Positions 10,500-20,799 of a stretch of 30,606 nt of DNA are shown here, piece after piece (position 1 is the first letter of the stretch; every line of letters starts with the position of its first letter). The DNA is from Basidiobolus meristosporus CBS 931.73 (lineage: Eukaryota; Basidiobolomycota; Basidiobolomycetes; Basidiobolales; Basidiobolaceae). Under the pieces are notes generated by a model. The model was not told the DNA's origin. It did no database searches and saw nothing but the letters and a program-made list of their open reading frames with translations. The translations under genes and the position numbers were made by a program. The DNA lies in NCBI GenBank assembly GCA_002104905.1, contig MCFE01000848.1, forward strand, positions 1 to 30,606. The letters run 5' to 3'.

Positions 10500-10796
10500 G
10501 GCTGTCACTCCATGAGACCTCTACTACTGCTGCTACTTGAGTTTCCCCTCTGCTGAAAAGTTTACTGGATCTAACTACTAAGTGTGGATGGTTAGCATGA
10601 AGCTACTGATACAGGAAAGAGGTGACTGAGATAATAATATGGGGAAAGAAGGCCCCTTCAAATATGTAATAGAGTAAGCCTCAAAGTACCAGAAGAAAGA
10701 ATCAAGTGCCTGTAACTGCATTTGCCTTAATGTCAATGGCAAAATGCTAATTCAAGGCTCAGAAACAAAAACATCAAAACACCTGAAAGGCATTAG
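10500..10796 (+). pseudogene. copia gag N-terminus, copy 1
   Basis: The segment matches the start of the copia gag at 11174: FTGSNY, WMVSMKLLIQERG and CICLNVNGKMLIQG are visible, with stops. It is cut off at about 10796 by LTR copy 2. Confidence 0.55.
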
Positions 10797-11140
10797 TGAA
10801 ATAAATATTTGTAATTCCATCTAAATGATCACTTAACTTAGTCACTCAGATCATTACCTACAAATCTTAGAGAATACTGACCAAATTCTATGTTGGGATT
10901 TACTTTGAATATTTCACCAGAATATCAGGTATCCAGAACATGAAAATTCTAAAAGTTGTCCAAACAGCCCAAACCTTGCACACATGTTTTTGGACCTTCC
11001 TGAGTCCATTCTATATACTTGCTATGCCAAGACCATGTAAAGTATAAATAGTGTTTTTACATTCATTTATCAATAAGTGAAAGCCACATAATCTACTTGT
11101 TTTCCCAACGACTTCCAATATATCCAAGACTCTTACAACA
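10797..11140 (+). repeat. copia LTR copy 2 (344 bp)
   Basis: It begins TGAAATAAATATTTG and ends TCTTACAACA, with TATAAATA at 11043-11050. The 3' boundary is fixed by the intact PBS that follows at 11141. Confidence 0.62.
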
Positions 11141-11153
11141 GGTTATGAGCCCT
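11141..11153 (+). other. copia primer binding site, half initiator-tRNA type
   Basis: GGTTATGAGCCCT begins right at the LTR end. Its complement, AGGGCTCATAACC, is the anticodon stem and loop of eukaryotic initiator tRNA-Met (anticodon CAT). Drosophila copia and yeast Ty5 are known to prime from a tRNA-iMet half-molecule cut in the anticodon loop. The same site follows the minus-strand LTR at 15021. Confidence 0.7.
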
Positions 11154-11173
11154 AAGCTCTCACTCTCTGCAAT

Positions 11174-12060
11174 GTCTACTATTGTGGTTACTGGAACATC
11201 CCCCTCTGCTGAAGAGTTGGATGGATCCAACTGCCAGATGTGGAAGGTGAAGATGAGGATGCTGCCACCAGAAAGAGGACTTTTGTATATTGTCCTGGCA
11301 GAAGAATGCCCTCCTGAGAGAGTGGTAGAGAAATCCCTAATGTACTGGAAGAAAGAATACAGTCCCATTGACTGTATTTGCCTTAATGTCAAAAACAAGT
11401 ACCTAATTCAATGTTAAAGAGCAAACACAGTAAAGAATATCTGGAAGGCATTGAAAGTAACCTATCAGTTATGCTCAGCTTATTAGAAAATGTATCTTAG
11501 ACAAAAACACTTTGCCACAGAATTCTGCCTGGAGAAGTGATAAATAATCTAATTAGCAGAATTATCCTGCGGGTGGATGAGTTGTAATTAGTGGGCATAC
11601 TAACTAACAATAAGGAGGTGATAGTTACCATCATGAATAGTCTGATAGACAGGTTTAAGGGCCTTGTATCAGCCCTAGAATTCAGAATTGAGGATTTATC
11701 CTTTAGTTGCATATATGGAAGACTCCTGGATAAAGAATTAAGAGAATTAAGTGCCAATAATAAGGAAAAAGAAACGCATTATTAACCTATGATGACCAAC
11801 AAAAGCAATACCCAAGTTTCTTCAAAGGCAATAGCAAACTGTATTGCAACTACTGCAAAAAGAAAGGACATGTGTCAGACCAGTGCTTCACACAGAGAGT
11901 TAGTCAGCAGAAGAAACATGCATATGAAAATGCAGCAGCAATTGAAGATAGACTATCTGTACCTGTGCTGGATATGACCTCAAATAAGAGTTCTTGGATG
12001 TGGTATATTGACTCAGGAGCTTCTCAGCACTTTCCACACCAAAAAGAACTTTTTACTCAA
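11174..12060 (+). pseudogene. copia gag, zinc knuckle and protease, degenerate
   Basis: The gag starts at the ATG at 11172-11174 and reads MSTIVVTGTS, GSNCQMWKVKMRM, CICLNVKNKYLIQC, then a stop. The next pieces continue the UBN2-like gag (DRFKGLVSALEFRIEDLSF at 11650). A knuckle with YCNYCKKKGHVSDQCF-like spacing lies near 11840-11890. The protease signature WYIDSGASQHF is intact at about 12002-12034. The coding trace ends at about 12060, where a Harbinger-like terminus replaces the expected GAG-pre-integrase and integrase. Several stops and shifts make it non-coding. Confidence 0.68.
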
Positions 12061-12061
12061 C

Positions 12062-12103
12062 AGACTTGTTCTACTGGATAGTGCCACATAGTGCCAGATC
12101 AAT
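12062..12103 (-). repeat. Harbinger-like terminus inside copia debris
   Basis: The plus strand reads AGACTTGTTCTACTGG, then ATAGTGCCACATAGTGCCAG, the exact reverse complement of the 22-bp end at 2299-2320 plus its extension. The copia protease lies directly left and copia RT directly right, with no transposase between them. Confidence 0.6.
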
Positions 12104-12635
12104 ATTCATTTCAAGTTCATGAGTCCCAGACTGTAAAGAAGTTTCTAGATAGTCCTCAGACAAAGTTAGAGAGATCTGTAATGACTAAGGAGTATTAGGC
12201 CCCTGATGGAAAATCAAACTTGTGAATTAGTCATATTACCAATCAACCAAAATTAATTGGCTGCAGATGTGTCTTGAAAAAAAAGGATAGCCGATGGTTT
12301 CATGAAAGAGGTAAAGCAAGACTTGTCACCAAAGTATAATGATATAAAAGGGACTTGACTATACAAGGAACTTTGCTCTGGTAGCCAAGTTGATTCCATC
12401 AGATTATTATTGGCTATTGAAACAAATATAAGCCTATTCATACATCAAAAGGATGGGGAAGCTGCATTTTTAAATGAGAACTGGATAAGGATGTGTACAT
12501 AGACCAGCCCAATGGGTTTGCTCTCCAAGATAAGCCCCATTTGGTCTGCAAGCTTAAAGGATCTCTATAGGGTCTCATACAATCACCAAGAGCCTTGAAT
12601 TGCAAGATATAATCTTATTTGGAATTTCTGGAAAC
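12104..12635 (+). pseudogene. copia reverse transcriptase N-terminal part
   Basis: The plus strand shows RVT_2 blocks: IGCRCVLKKKDSRW, KARLVTK, then ELDKDVYIDQPNGFALQDKP and HLVCKLKGSL.GLIQSPRALN. Several stops are present and the polymerase YVDD box is absent. The fragment joins the Gln-rich ORF1 homologue at about 12640. The integrase expected between protease and RT is missing. Confidence 0.65.
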
Positions 12636-12639
12636 CTTT

Positions 12640-13141
12640 CACAACAGCACCATACACCAGGTCAATGTGTACAGCTCAGAGCAAAGCTACCAGAGCTTGC
12701 CAAACTGCTTGATTAGACACAAGTCCACAAGAGTGGGCCAAGTTGTGTTAATAAGTGGCATCACATTGCACTCAGTCAAGGGTCATGCATATGCATTAAG
12801 TTGCACCTGCTCAAGCTGTAACACCTGGCCCTCAGCAAATTACATCTGGTGAGTTTACTAGCAATAACCTACTGGAAGTGCCTCCACCACAGGAGCCTTT
12901 GGCAAGTAAAAGAACACATCAGGACATGGCACTTCAGGCTGGTTCCATAACTTCATCAAGAGCAATTCTGCATGGCCAAGCTCAGGCACAGGACTTATCA
13001 ACTAGGAGGCAAAATGCTGACTACCAGTACACAAGTACGCAAGATGATAGTCAACAAAGAAGTAGTTTAGATTTGCAAAATGAATCATTACAAAATGCTT
13101 CAGTAATGATCTTTGTGAGCAAAAAACCCAGGAGAAGATGA
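12640..13141 (+). pseudogene. Harbinger-like ORF1, copy 2
   Basis: This is homologous, in inverted orientation, to 50-545. The frame 12878-13141 gives 87 residues rich in Gln and Ser (STRRQNADYQYTSTQDDSQQ) and ending KKPRRR before a TGA. Upstream, stops at about 12715 and 12755 break the frame. The N-terminal Trp-rich part found at 537-908 is missing; copia RT sequence takes its place. Confidence 0.5.
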
Positions 13142-13805
13142 TATAATTACACTAAAATACTATACTTGTCACAATTGACCCAACACATTTTTTTGCTATC
13201 TACATTGAGGCATTGCAAACCAGTGGTTACTATTAAAATATAAGTAATATCAAGGTGGTCTCACATTTGAGACAGAACCACTATAAATAAGAACCCTCAC
13301 TGCTTACAAATCATCTGTAACACCAGTGCAGCTATTTAATTTGTGTTGCACCAACACAATTGATTGTGTGCCAGCTATAATACCTGATCCAATCACTGAT
13401 ATCAGGAACTTACTTAATGTGCACAATGAGGTACTTGATGGCATATTGGGTGGCTTGTATACTGATCAATGAGCCAATTGGGGCTTGCAGCTCAGGATAC
13501 TTTAGGCCAATCAATAACTGAAACACCATCCAATTTGAGTGATGGTTACCAAAATGGCAAGTATGAAAGAAACTGACAGTGTAATATACATTAATTCCTA
13601 CTTACATTGAAGAAACATTTCAAATACTGGATTTAACCTACTCTTGTAGTGGTGTCCAATAGTGCATGTGATGCAAACATTACAAGCTGACACAATCATC
13701 AATGCTAACTTCATTGCGTCAGATTATGCCATAGTATGCAAGATTGTACCACAAAATGCAAAATTATGCTAGATAGATTCTGCCTACTGGTAGCTACAAC
13801 ATTAT
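13142..13805. other. non-coding stretch, no gene recognised
   Basis: The AT-rich stretch has no long open frame and no motif I can assign. It follows the ORF1 copy and may hold the outer end of that DNA transposon. A clear terminal repeat is not visible. Confidence 0.3.
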
Positions 13806-14984
13806 GACTAATTAATCTTACCAACCAGGCACTGCACCGCATGCCCTGGTACACTACATTGGAACAAGTGTAATATCAAGGAATTCCAATTAAGAAGTTT
13901 TTCATGGGTGGCAATAGAACATCTGAGGTAGTAGGAGAAGTAGCTATACAAGTCAACCTCAGAGGCAAGGAACATAGCTACACTCTTACCTGATATATCA
14001 CTCAAATTTAGTAGTATTGACCTACTGGCAGTAGCATCAGTGCAGAGTTGTTTCCCAGATAAACCTTTCTTACGGGAATAGTCTTTGAGTTGCTGAACCA
14101 GTCCTTTATACCACAAATATGCTGTGATGCTCCAGAGTCAATATACCATTCATTAGTTTGGTACTTGCACTCACTTGTACAGTTACAAATAACTGTTCAT
14201 CAGTAGTTATATGGTTTGCCTGCTCCAGTTTTAGTTGTTTGCCTGCTTGCTTCTTCTTGCATTCTCTTGCCTAGTGTCCTGGCTTCTTACAGTAGTTACA
14301 GCAACCAGGTTCTTCTTGGTTTTGCTGCTTCCCCTTATTTTCAGTTTGCTTCTCTGAGCTGAATTAAGTAATGTCTTCAATTTTCTCTGCTTGATCATTA
14401 CATCTAGGTTCTTCATGGAGAAGTCTTCCTTTGACATAGTCTATAATTAAGTTATCTGCTCTGCTTTCAAAAGAAAGTATTGGTGGCTCAAACTTGTTTG
14501 GTTGGCTGCACAAGTAGACAGAGTTTCTTTTCTTCATTATCTACACCATCATTAATACTGTAAAGTTCTTCTGCAAGTGTCTCCATTCTTGTAATAAGTT
14601 GTAGCATGTCATCATCTGGCTTCTTCCTTATGTTGGGGGACTTTTGTTTTAGATATAGCTTGCTTGATACTGATTTTGGTCAAAGATCTCCTACAAGGAT
14701 TCCCATGCTGCTTTGGCAGTACTTGAAGCATGTATTTGTCCAATGAAGGAATATTGTACATTGATACATATAGCACCAAAGGCCTTTCTCTCCTTGTCTT
14801 GAAACTTCTCCACTGCTTCCGCTGCTCGTTTAGGCTCAACTTCTTTTCCTGTTACTATTTTCCAAAGCCCTCTTTCCTCAAGGTGGATCTGCATCTTAAT
14901 TATCCAAAGTCTGTAGTTCTTCCTGTCAAACCTCTCCTTTACAGGGAAGATGTTTGTATTGTTCTGTTTGCTGGTAGAAGTCAT
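13806..14984 (-). pseudogene. copia gag, knuckle and protease (minus-strand unit)
   Basis: From the ATG at 14984 the frame gives 97 residues of UBN2-type copia gag (FPVKERFDRKNYRLWIIKMQ, then GAICINVQYSFIGQIHASS). It continues in other frames with EEKKLCLL near 14540 and a CCHC-like GHQ/ECKK trace near 14250. The protease signature WYIDSGASQHICGIKD lies at about 14095-14145. The trace fades in the GAG-pre-integrase region near 13806. Frames change several times. A PBS and LTR sit directly upstream at 15001-15259, so this is a true 5' end. Confidence 0.7.
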
Positions 14985-15006
14985 CTTTACAATAGATCAA
15001 GGCAAT

Positions 15007-15020
15007 TGGGGCTCATAACC
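15007..15020 (-). other. copia primer binding site, half initiator-tRNA type
   Basis: On the minus strand GGTTATGAGCCCC follows the LTR end directly. It matches the site at 11141 for 12 bases and complements the tRNA-iMet anticodon arm. Confidence 0.65.
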
Positions 15021-15259
15021 TGTTGCAATTTAGGAAATGATTTGGATATATGGAACCTATCAAGATATAGTGTTAATGGTTGAGCTGTTGTTTATTCATA
15101 AAGATGATCAGTATTTATACCTTTGTAGACATAATACAGCTGCACTAATAAGTAAGGAGGGTTTCTTAACATTCAGGAGCATTCTGTAGCAGTTTCAGGG
15201 TTAGTACAAAATGCTTGGTAAGAAGTGTTAATATAATCCTCACTCTAGGGTTATAATCA
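15021..15259 (-). repeat. copia LTR (239 bp) between two internal regions
   Basis: Read on the minus strand it begins TGATTATAACCC at 15259 and ends AATTGCAACA at 15021, with TATAAATA at 15119-15112. The right flank is an RNase H end and purine tract; the left flank is a PBS and gag. It therefore serves as 3' LTR to one unit and 5' LTR to the next. Confidence 0.65.
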
Positions 15260-15275
15260 TTGGATTCTCCCCCTT
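15260..15275 (-). other. copia polypurine tract
   Basis: The minus strand reads AAGGGGGAGAATCCAA just before the LTR TG. This is the usual plus-strand primer position for an element lying to the right. Confidence 0.5.
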
Positions 15276-15665
15276 AACTAAAAAATATCTTAATGATAAT
15301 CCATCTGCAGGAGTTTCTGATTGTAGCTTAGCTAGTGGCTTTGTCCATTTATCTGCCGCCATTTTGTCTGTTGGGTAGTAAACTCACTCTATTAAGTTAT
15401 TTTCTACAGCTTCCCTTGTATACTGGTGCTGTATATCTATGAGCTTAGTTCTGGCAAATTTAGTAGGGTTTCTAGCTAAAGAAATACAACTGTTATCATC
15501 CCTATAAATATATGTTGGTTTATGTGAATTAGATCCTGAGTCTTTGCATAAAATTTGTAGCCATACAGCCTCCTTAAATGCTTGACAAGCAGCTAATTAT
15601 TTGCCTTCAGTTGTAGATAGGGCCATCAATGGTTGTAAGTACTTGCTGGGCCTGATACATCCTTG
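15276..15665 (-). pseudogene. copia RNase H C-terminal part
   Basis: Copia RNase H blocks are nearly continuous on the minus strand: CQAFKEAVWLQILCKD, YIYRDDNSCISLARNP, FARTKLIDIQHQYTREAVEN, then YYPTDKMAADKWTKPLAK. One stop interrupts NLIE.VYYPTD and another follows TTEGK. The right end is cut at about 15665-15680, where gypsy B begins. Confidence 0.72.
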
Positions 15666-16212
15666 CTCTAGTTCTTTAAGGGGGCTTACTCACTGGGGGG
15701 CTATCTCCTGTATCAATGGCATTATCCATGTCTCTGACTGGGGGTAGGCCAATAAGTTCATCTGGAAACATGTCTTAATATTCCTTCAAAAGAGTCTGGA
15801 CCTCCTGGGATGCTGGAGTAAAGGGGTCCTCCTGTGATACTGCCGTGAATAAGATCTGGGTACCTTTTCTAAGTGCTCTACAGAGCTGTGTGTTGCAAGG
15901 CTCATTTGTTTCACACCCATTGGAATTGACCAAGTCAAAATCCATTCTGGCAGGTAACAGCTAATAGGTCTTGTTGTCCATCAGGATTTGACTAACATGT
16001 GTTCTCCAGTTGATAGATGGACTACAACAAAATAGCCAGGGTTTTCCAAGTACAAGATCAAACTTATAGTACCAAATATAAAGCCTGTGGGACTTCTTCA
16101 AAGTCATTGATCTTCATTCTTACTGGCTGAATAATATGGTTAGTTATGTGAGAGCTCCCATCTGCTCTTGAGACTGTAGTTAATTTGGCTGGTTCCAAGT
16201 TCATTTCAGCTT

Positions 16213-16545
16213 TCAGGCAAGTTGCACTGACATGTACCCATGCAATGCTCCTGAGTCAATCATGATATTGGTAAACACTCCATTGATTACTTCATCCAAG
16301 TAAAATAGCTTCTCTGAGTTTGAGGTTGTTTGGAAAAGGTATTCTTTGGTCATATGGAAGGTGAGTCCTGAGTTTTCTGTAAGTTCATTCACCATGTTAC
16401 TATGCTCAAGGGCTTCAATATGGCTCAAGGTTCTTGATGGCTGGTGTCTGTTTCTTCTCTGAGGGCGGTACTTTGCATTATGTCCCTGCTGGTGGCAATT
16501 AAAGCAAAGCCCATTCTTCTGAGGTAGGATTCTTCTGTATAGCAT
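16213..16545 (-). pseudogene. gypsy B nucleocapsid knuckle and protease start
   Basis: A 110-residue frame has the CCHC knuckle CFNCHQQGHNAKYRPQRRN and, near its end, the protease signature IMIDSGALHGYMS with the catalytic Asp. The rest of the protease to about 15930 is frame-shifted but recognisable by comparison with 7337-7849. The frame is out of step with the gag ORF upstream. Confidence 0.68.
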
Positions 16546-16570
16546 CTATTTTTATTGGCACTGCTACAGG

Positions 16571-17263
16571 TTATCTTCTGTCATAGTAATTGTAGCCTCT
16601 CTGGTTAGTCATTGTTGGCTTTCTGACTCCTAACATAACTGAGTCATAGTCAATGGCAATCTTGGTAGCTTCTTCAATAGTCTGAGGTCTTCGATTATTC
16701 ACTTCCTTACAAGTTCTTTCTTTCAACCCATCAAAAAAGTATTTGACTTGATCCAGAGGGTCCATTCTTTCAATTTGTGCAAGCAGACATCTATATTCAC
16801 AGATGTACTCTTTGACCATTCCTTTCTGTCTGAGTATCTTCAACTTTCTTCTTAGTAGTGTCTGTTGGTGTGAGGGTTCAAAGGCATCCTGAATTTCCAA
16901 CACAAACTTGTCTTTGGTAGAGATTGTAGAGCATCCCATCATGCTTGCTGACCTGATCTTGTTGGTGTACCGCTGTAAAGCTGCATCTGCCAGGTAAGAG
17001 GCTGTATAATATAACTTGTTTTCTGGAGCAATTCCCTTAGCTTTGAAAGCTTCTTCAATCTGGAAGAGCCAAGTTCCCAGGTTTTTACTGACTCTACCGT
17101 GGTACTGGTTGACCTTCACACCAAAGTTGCTCTTGACAGGGTTTTGCTGGCTTTGGGCCATGGTAGTCATTCCTTGTTGCTGCTGGCTGAGGATCCAGAG
17201 TAACTGTTGCTGCTGGGCCAGGATTTGCTGCATAGCATTCTTCCATTCTTGATTCTTGGACAT
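16571..17263 (-). CDS. gypsy B gag polyprotein, capsid part (230 aa)
   Basis: This is the best preserved frame of the A/B family, starting at the ATG at 17263-17261. Residues 1-50 are Gln-rich (ILAQQQQLLWILSQQQQ). From about residue 50 a Retrotrans_gag-type capsid follows: KVNQYHGRVSKNLGTWLFQ, AFKAKGIAPENKLYYTASYL, LRRKLKILRQKGMVKEYICE, DQVKYFFDGLKERTCKEV, RPQTIEEATKIA. The frame stops at 16571-16573, before the zinc knuckle seen in another frame at 16545-16213, so full Gag would need a frameshift or the stop is decay. It lies about 60 bp downstream of the PBS. Protein function is RNA packaging in cytoplasmic particles; activity in this truncated element is unlikely. Confidence 0.65.
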   Translation of the reverse strand: MSKNQEWKNAMQQILAQQQQLLWILSQQQQGMTTMAQSQQNPVKSNFGVKVNQYHGRVSKNLGTWLFQIEEAFKAKGIAPENKLYYTASYLADAALQRYTNKIRSASMMGCSTISTKDKFVLEIQDAFEPSHQQTLLRRKLKILRQKGMVKEYICEYRCLLAQIERMDPLDQVKYFFDGLKERTCKEVNNRRPQTIEEATKIAIDYDSVMLGVRKPTMTNQRGYNYYDRR

Positions 17264-17304
17264 CTTGAGGGAGGCTTCCTCTTTCTTCAGCAGTGATGTT
17301 TCTG

Positions 17305-17321
17305 GTAATTGCTGCTACCAA
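17305..17321 (-). other. gypsy B PBS
   Basis: The minus strand gives TTGGTAGCAGCAATTACC right after the LTR end at 17322, matching the element A site at 8752-8766. Confidence 0.5.
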
Positions 17322-17370
17322 TGTTATAAGTCTTGGTATAAGCGTTATAGAGGAATAGGGAGCTTAGCCA

Positions 17371-17760
17371 TATTATAGAGCAAAAAGCAGAAGACAATAA
17401 GATGAACAAGTAATATTAAGCTTTGTAAGATATGAACAACTTTTTTAAAAACCAAAAATTAAATATGATATATTAAACATCAAATATCATAGTATCAAAG
17501 AAGCAAATATAAAATACCATATTTAAAGTTAGAGCTTAAAAAATAAATTAAAACTTATTTTCAATGTTTAATTGAAAACCTTTTTGAAAAACAAAATCAA
17601 ATTTAATTAAGGACTTTTCTTTAAAACCATTATGTAAAAAACATTGAAAGACTCAACATATTATATATATTTTTGGTACAAAATACAATAAAATTGTTTC
17701 TTGAATTTGAAAAATATATAGTTACCATTATAATGATCAAGTGATTTGGAGTCTTATAGA
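17371..17760. other. AT-rich non-coding block
   Basis: This block of about 390 bp is strongly AT-rich, with no open frame. It lies between the truncated gypsy B LTR and a copia RT fragment. It shares a word of about 16 bp (GATATTTGATGTTTAA, here on the minus strand) with the larger AT-rich block at 29385-30115. Confidence 0.45.
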
Positions 17761-19697
17761 TCAATCTACATCCTTCTGGCTTTCTCCCATTTGGTAAGTC
17801 TACCAGTTCCCATGTTTTGCTATGATCAGCAATTGGTGCTTATCCTGCATGGCCTGTTGCCACTTAGTGGCACCAGGACTTTGCATTGCCAGTTGCAGCT
17901 TCTGGGGTTCCACACATAAGGCAAGAAAAGCTTCTTTATGATCATTGGATGTCTGCCACTAGGATCAAAGAGCATTTCTTATTCTAGTATAGCTCCTAAC
18001 AGGAAAAATATGTTCTAATCAGGAACAGATATTACTTTTGTCTGTTTCTGGCTGAATTGGGTATATATCCTTTTTATTAGCGTTGATTGCTTCATCAAGG
18101 AGCTGGCCAGTGATATCAGTGTTTATCTGATCTGAATTCTCCTCAAGTATAACCTCACTGCTCTGAATCAGCAATTGAATTTTGTCATCATACACTCTAT
18201 ACCCTATAGTATTCTCACAATACCTAAGAAAGATCCCTCTTGACTCTTTGGCTCCAACTTTGAGTTTTTCTTTTAGGGATGTGAGAACCAACATCTCTGT
18301 CCAAGATCCTGAGGTTTTGGAGGTCTGCTTTTTTGCCTGTATATGCTTCAGAGGGTGTGGAGTCTTGTAGTGCTGTTGTTGGGCATCTATTCTTGCTGTA
18401 TACCATGGTAGCAATGGATTCACTCCAAAACTTGCAGTCTATTGCCTTATCATGTAGCATAGATCTTCCCTTCTCAAATTTTGTTCTATTTGCATGTTTT
18501 GCAACTCCAATTTGCTGTGGACTATGTGGAACAGTGGTCTTTTAGAGTATGCCAGTAGATGAGCAGTATTCCTCTCCATTGTCACTTTGAAGTACCTTCA
18601 GTTAACACCCAGCTTGTTTGAGTGCCATGTTATTGAAGTACTTAGCATATCCCAAGCATTATTCTTTGTCATCAGGAAGTACACCTATGGATATCATGTC
18701 TTGTCATCAATGAATGTCATATAGTGTCTCTTGGCCACAAAGAATAGTGTTCTCATGGGCCCACATATGTGTGAGTGCACAATAGCCAATATCTTGATGA
18801 TGTTATTAACTCCCAAGCTCCTGAATTGTTACTTAGCTTGTTTGCCTTATCAACATCTCTTTCAGATATTCAATTTGATTGAAATTGAGTAATTCAGGCC
18901 CAAAACAAGCTAATTTTTAACTAGTTGACTTATTTTCTGTTCCCAAATGTGTCCTAGCCTCTTATGCCATTTCTCACAGCTGGTGTCATCAGTTTCAGCA
19001 ATACTAAGATACTCAGCTACAATGATATTGCATTGTAGCTTATATATCTAGTGATCTCTGATTTCCTAGGCTAATTTTTGTCAATTTTTGCTCAATCTAG
19101 AACAGCACAGCTTAGTAAAAGCATATTTCAGTCCCTGACTAATATCTTTACTGACTGAAAGTAGGTTCTTAGCTATTGCCAGCACATAGAGTATGTCAGT
19201 CAGTTTTGCTATTACTGCCTCTGAGATATCACTCATATCTAGCTGTATAGATCCACTGGTAGTAGCTTATGGTGCAGTGTTGACTCCCAGATAAACCCTT
19301 CCTGTGGAGATAAGCATTGAGTTGCTGATCCACTCCTTATATTGCAAATATGCTGTGATGCTCCAAAGTAAATATTGCATTCATTACTTAGCTTACTTGC
19401 ACTCTCTAGTACTGTTACCAACAACTGCTCTTCAATACTTGTATGTTTTGCCTACTCTAATTTCTGTTTTTTTGGTCTGCTTATTTCTTCTTGCATTCTC
19501 CTGCCCAGTGTCCTGGCTTCATACAGTAGTTAGAGTAACCATGTCCTTATATCTGAATTCTTCATGGATGAGTCTTCCTTTGACAAAGTTGGAAGCCAGA
19601 TTGTCTCTCTGCTTTCAAAGAAAGTATGAGTGGCTAACATTTGTCTGGTAAGCTGCAAAGCAGACAGAGTATCTTTTCTTTGTCATCTACACCAGCA
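17761..19697 (-). pseudogene. copia polyprotein relic, gag end to RT start
   Basis: From right to left the minus strand holds a gag piece (VDDKEKILCLLCSLPDKC), a CCHC-like knuckle (YCMKPGHWAGECKKK, about 19500), a protease with NIYFGASQHIC at about 19340, GAG-pre-integrase traces, integrase core and C-terminal part (18460-18019: MVYSKNRCPTTALQDSTPSE, RGIFLRYCENTIGYRVYDDK) and the start of RT (WQQAMQDKHQLL near 17840). In the protease the family DSGAS reads YFGAS, so the catalytic Asp and Ser are both changed. At least ten stops are visible. Both ends are cut, by the AT-rich block on the left and the KDZ-like fragment on the right. Confidence 0.68.
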
Positions 19698-19699
19698 TT

Positions 19700-20790
19700 C
19701 TTTTGACAAGCTCTGCCTGTCATTCAAACAGTCTTGATGCATTCTACTTTTATTTGAGTGGACATAACTGTTCAATACATCCAATTGCCATGTATGGCAA
19801 GAAGCTTGATGGTGTTCTGAATGCCACATAGCAAGCCTTTGATGGCATTATAACTGCAGTATGGCTGCCTACAGCTTGCACTGTCCAATGCTACAATAAC
19901 ATCATACCCAACAGTTTTTCTTTTTCTACCTCCTGTTGAGTCATTCATGTATTTCAATGTAGAAGCACCACTTCTTACTTACATACCCACTACTACCTTA
20001 GGTACTCCATATACAGTCCAAATCAGAAGAAACCATGGCCTTGTGATTACTAACCTCTACATATGTGCACACCTGCTGCAGTTGACATACTTCTGTCATC
20101 TCAACCTTACAGCATTTCAGTGTGATACTTTCTAAGTTGCCTTATACCATATACTACTGGTGATATATACATGTTGCAAACATTTCCCTGGCTGCTACCA
20201 CTTTTGCCATATCTACCATGTGAATATCCACAAACAACTTCCTGGTATTTATCTATTATATTACATCTCCCTGCAAGATTCTGGACCCTCTGGTTCTTGT
20301 TTCAGTGAGTTTGTATTGAATGATGTAAAACAGGCTTATGATCATGAGAAACATGGCATTCATTGGCAATGCTGTCCCCATAGATATTAGTTGCTAGTTG
20401 CACCCATCCCAACTTTGCACTACTGGATTGATTACCCATGCTTTGGGACTGCCTAGCTTCCTAATATCAAAGACAGCTTTGTCACTATTTACACATCTGT
20501 TCTCAGTATATTCCAACTTTGCCTGGCCGTCTTCCATATGCCAGCTCATCTAATCCGTGACAGACTTGAAGGTAATATTATTGATGAGATTGGGATATGG
20601 TAGTACCGGCTACTTGACTGCCTCCCTATCTCCCCACTCATACACTCCATTGGAAACTCCCAAAAGGTGATGCACAACCCAATATTCTCCATACCCCAGT
20701 TAAGATGGAGTAGGGAATTGATACTGTAGAGGTAGCAATCTACAGATTCAGCTTTATACTTGTAGTATACCCTATGTTATATAACTGTTA
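19700..20790 (-). pseudogene. KDZ/Tnp2-like transposase fragment, copy 2
   Basis: This is colinear with 3160-4200 and about as decayed. The block INSLLHLNWGMENIGLC, then FWEFPMECMSGEIGRQ, lies near 20620-20720, and YPNLINNITFKSVTD follows in another frame. The downstream 61-residue frame (19957-19772) aligns with the 85-residue frame at 3162-3419 (shared pattern around GIK/GIQ-T and LA.H/K..W). Having two copies confirms a repeat family; function is inferred from the one conserved block. Confidence 0.42.
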
Positions 20791-20799
20791 TGAACCCAT

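Larger units (their letters stand above)
15680..17370 (-). mobile_element. Ty3/gypsy element B, 5' half only
   Basis: This segment is colinear with 7140-8815 of element A. It has the last 50 bp of the LTR (17370-17322), the PBS, gag and protease, and is cut in the protease-RT linker at about 15680, where copia RNase H begins. Its LTR is lost to an AT-rich block. Confidence 0.72.

Noticed and set aside
17371-17760. AT-rich block as a mitochondrial insertion or centromere core.
   Set aside because: No mitochondrial gene or tRNA is visible and the block is short; nothing in the sequence supports either idea.
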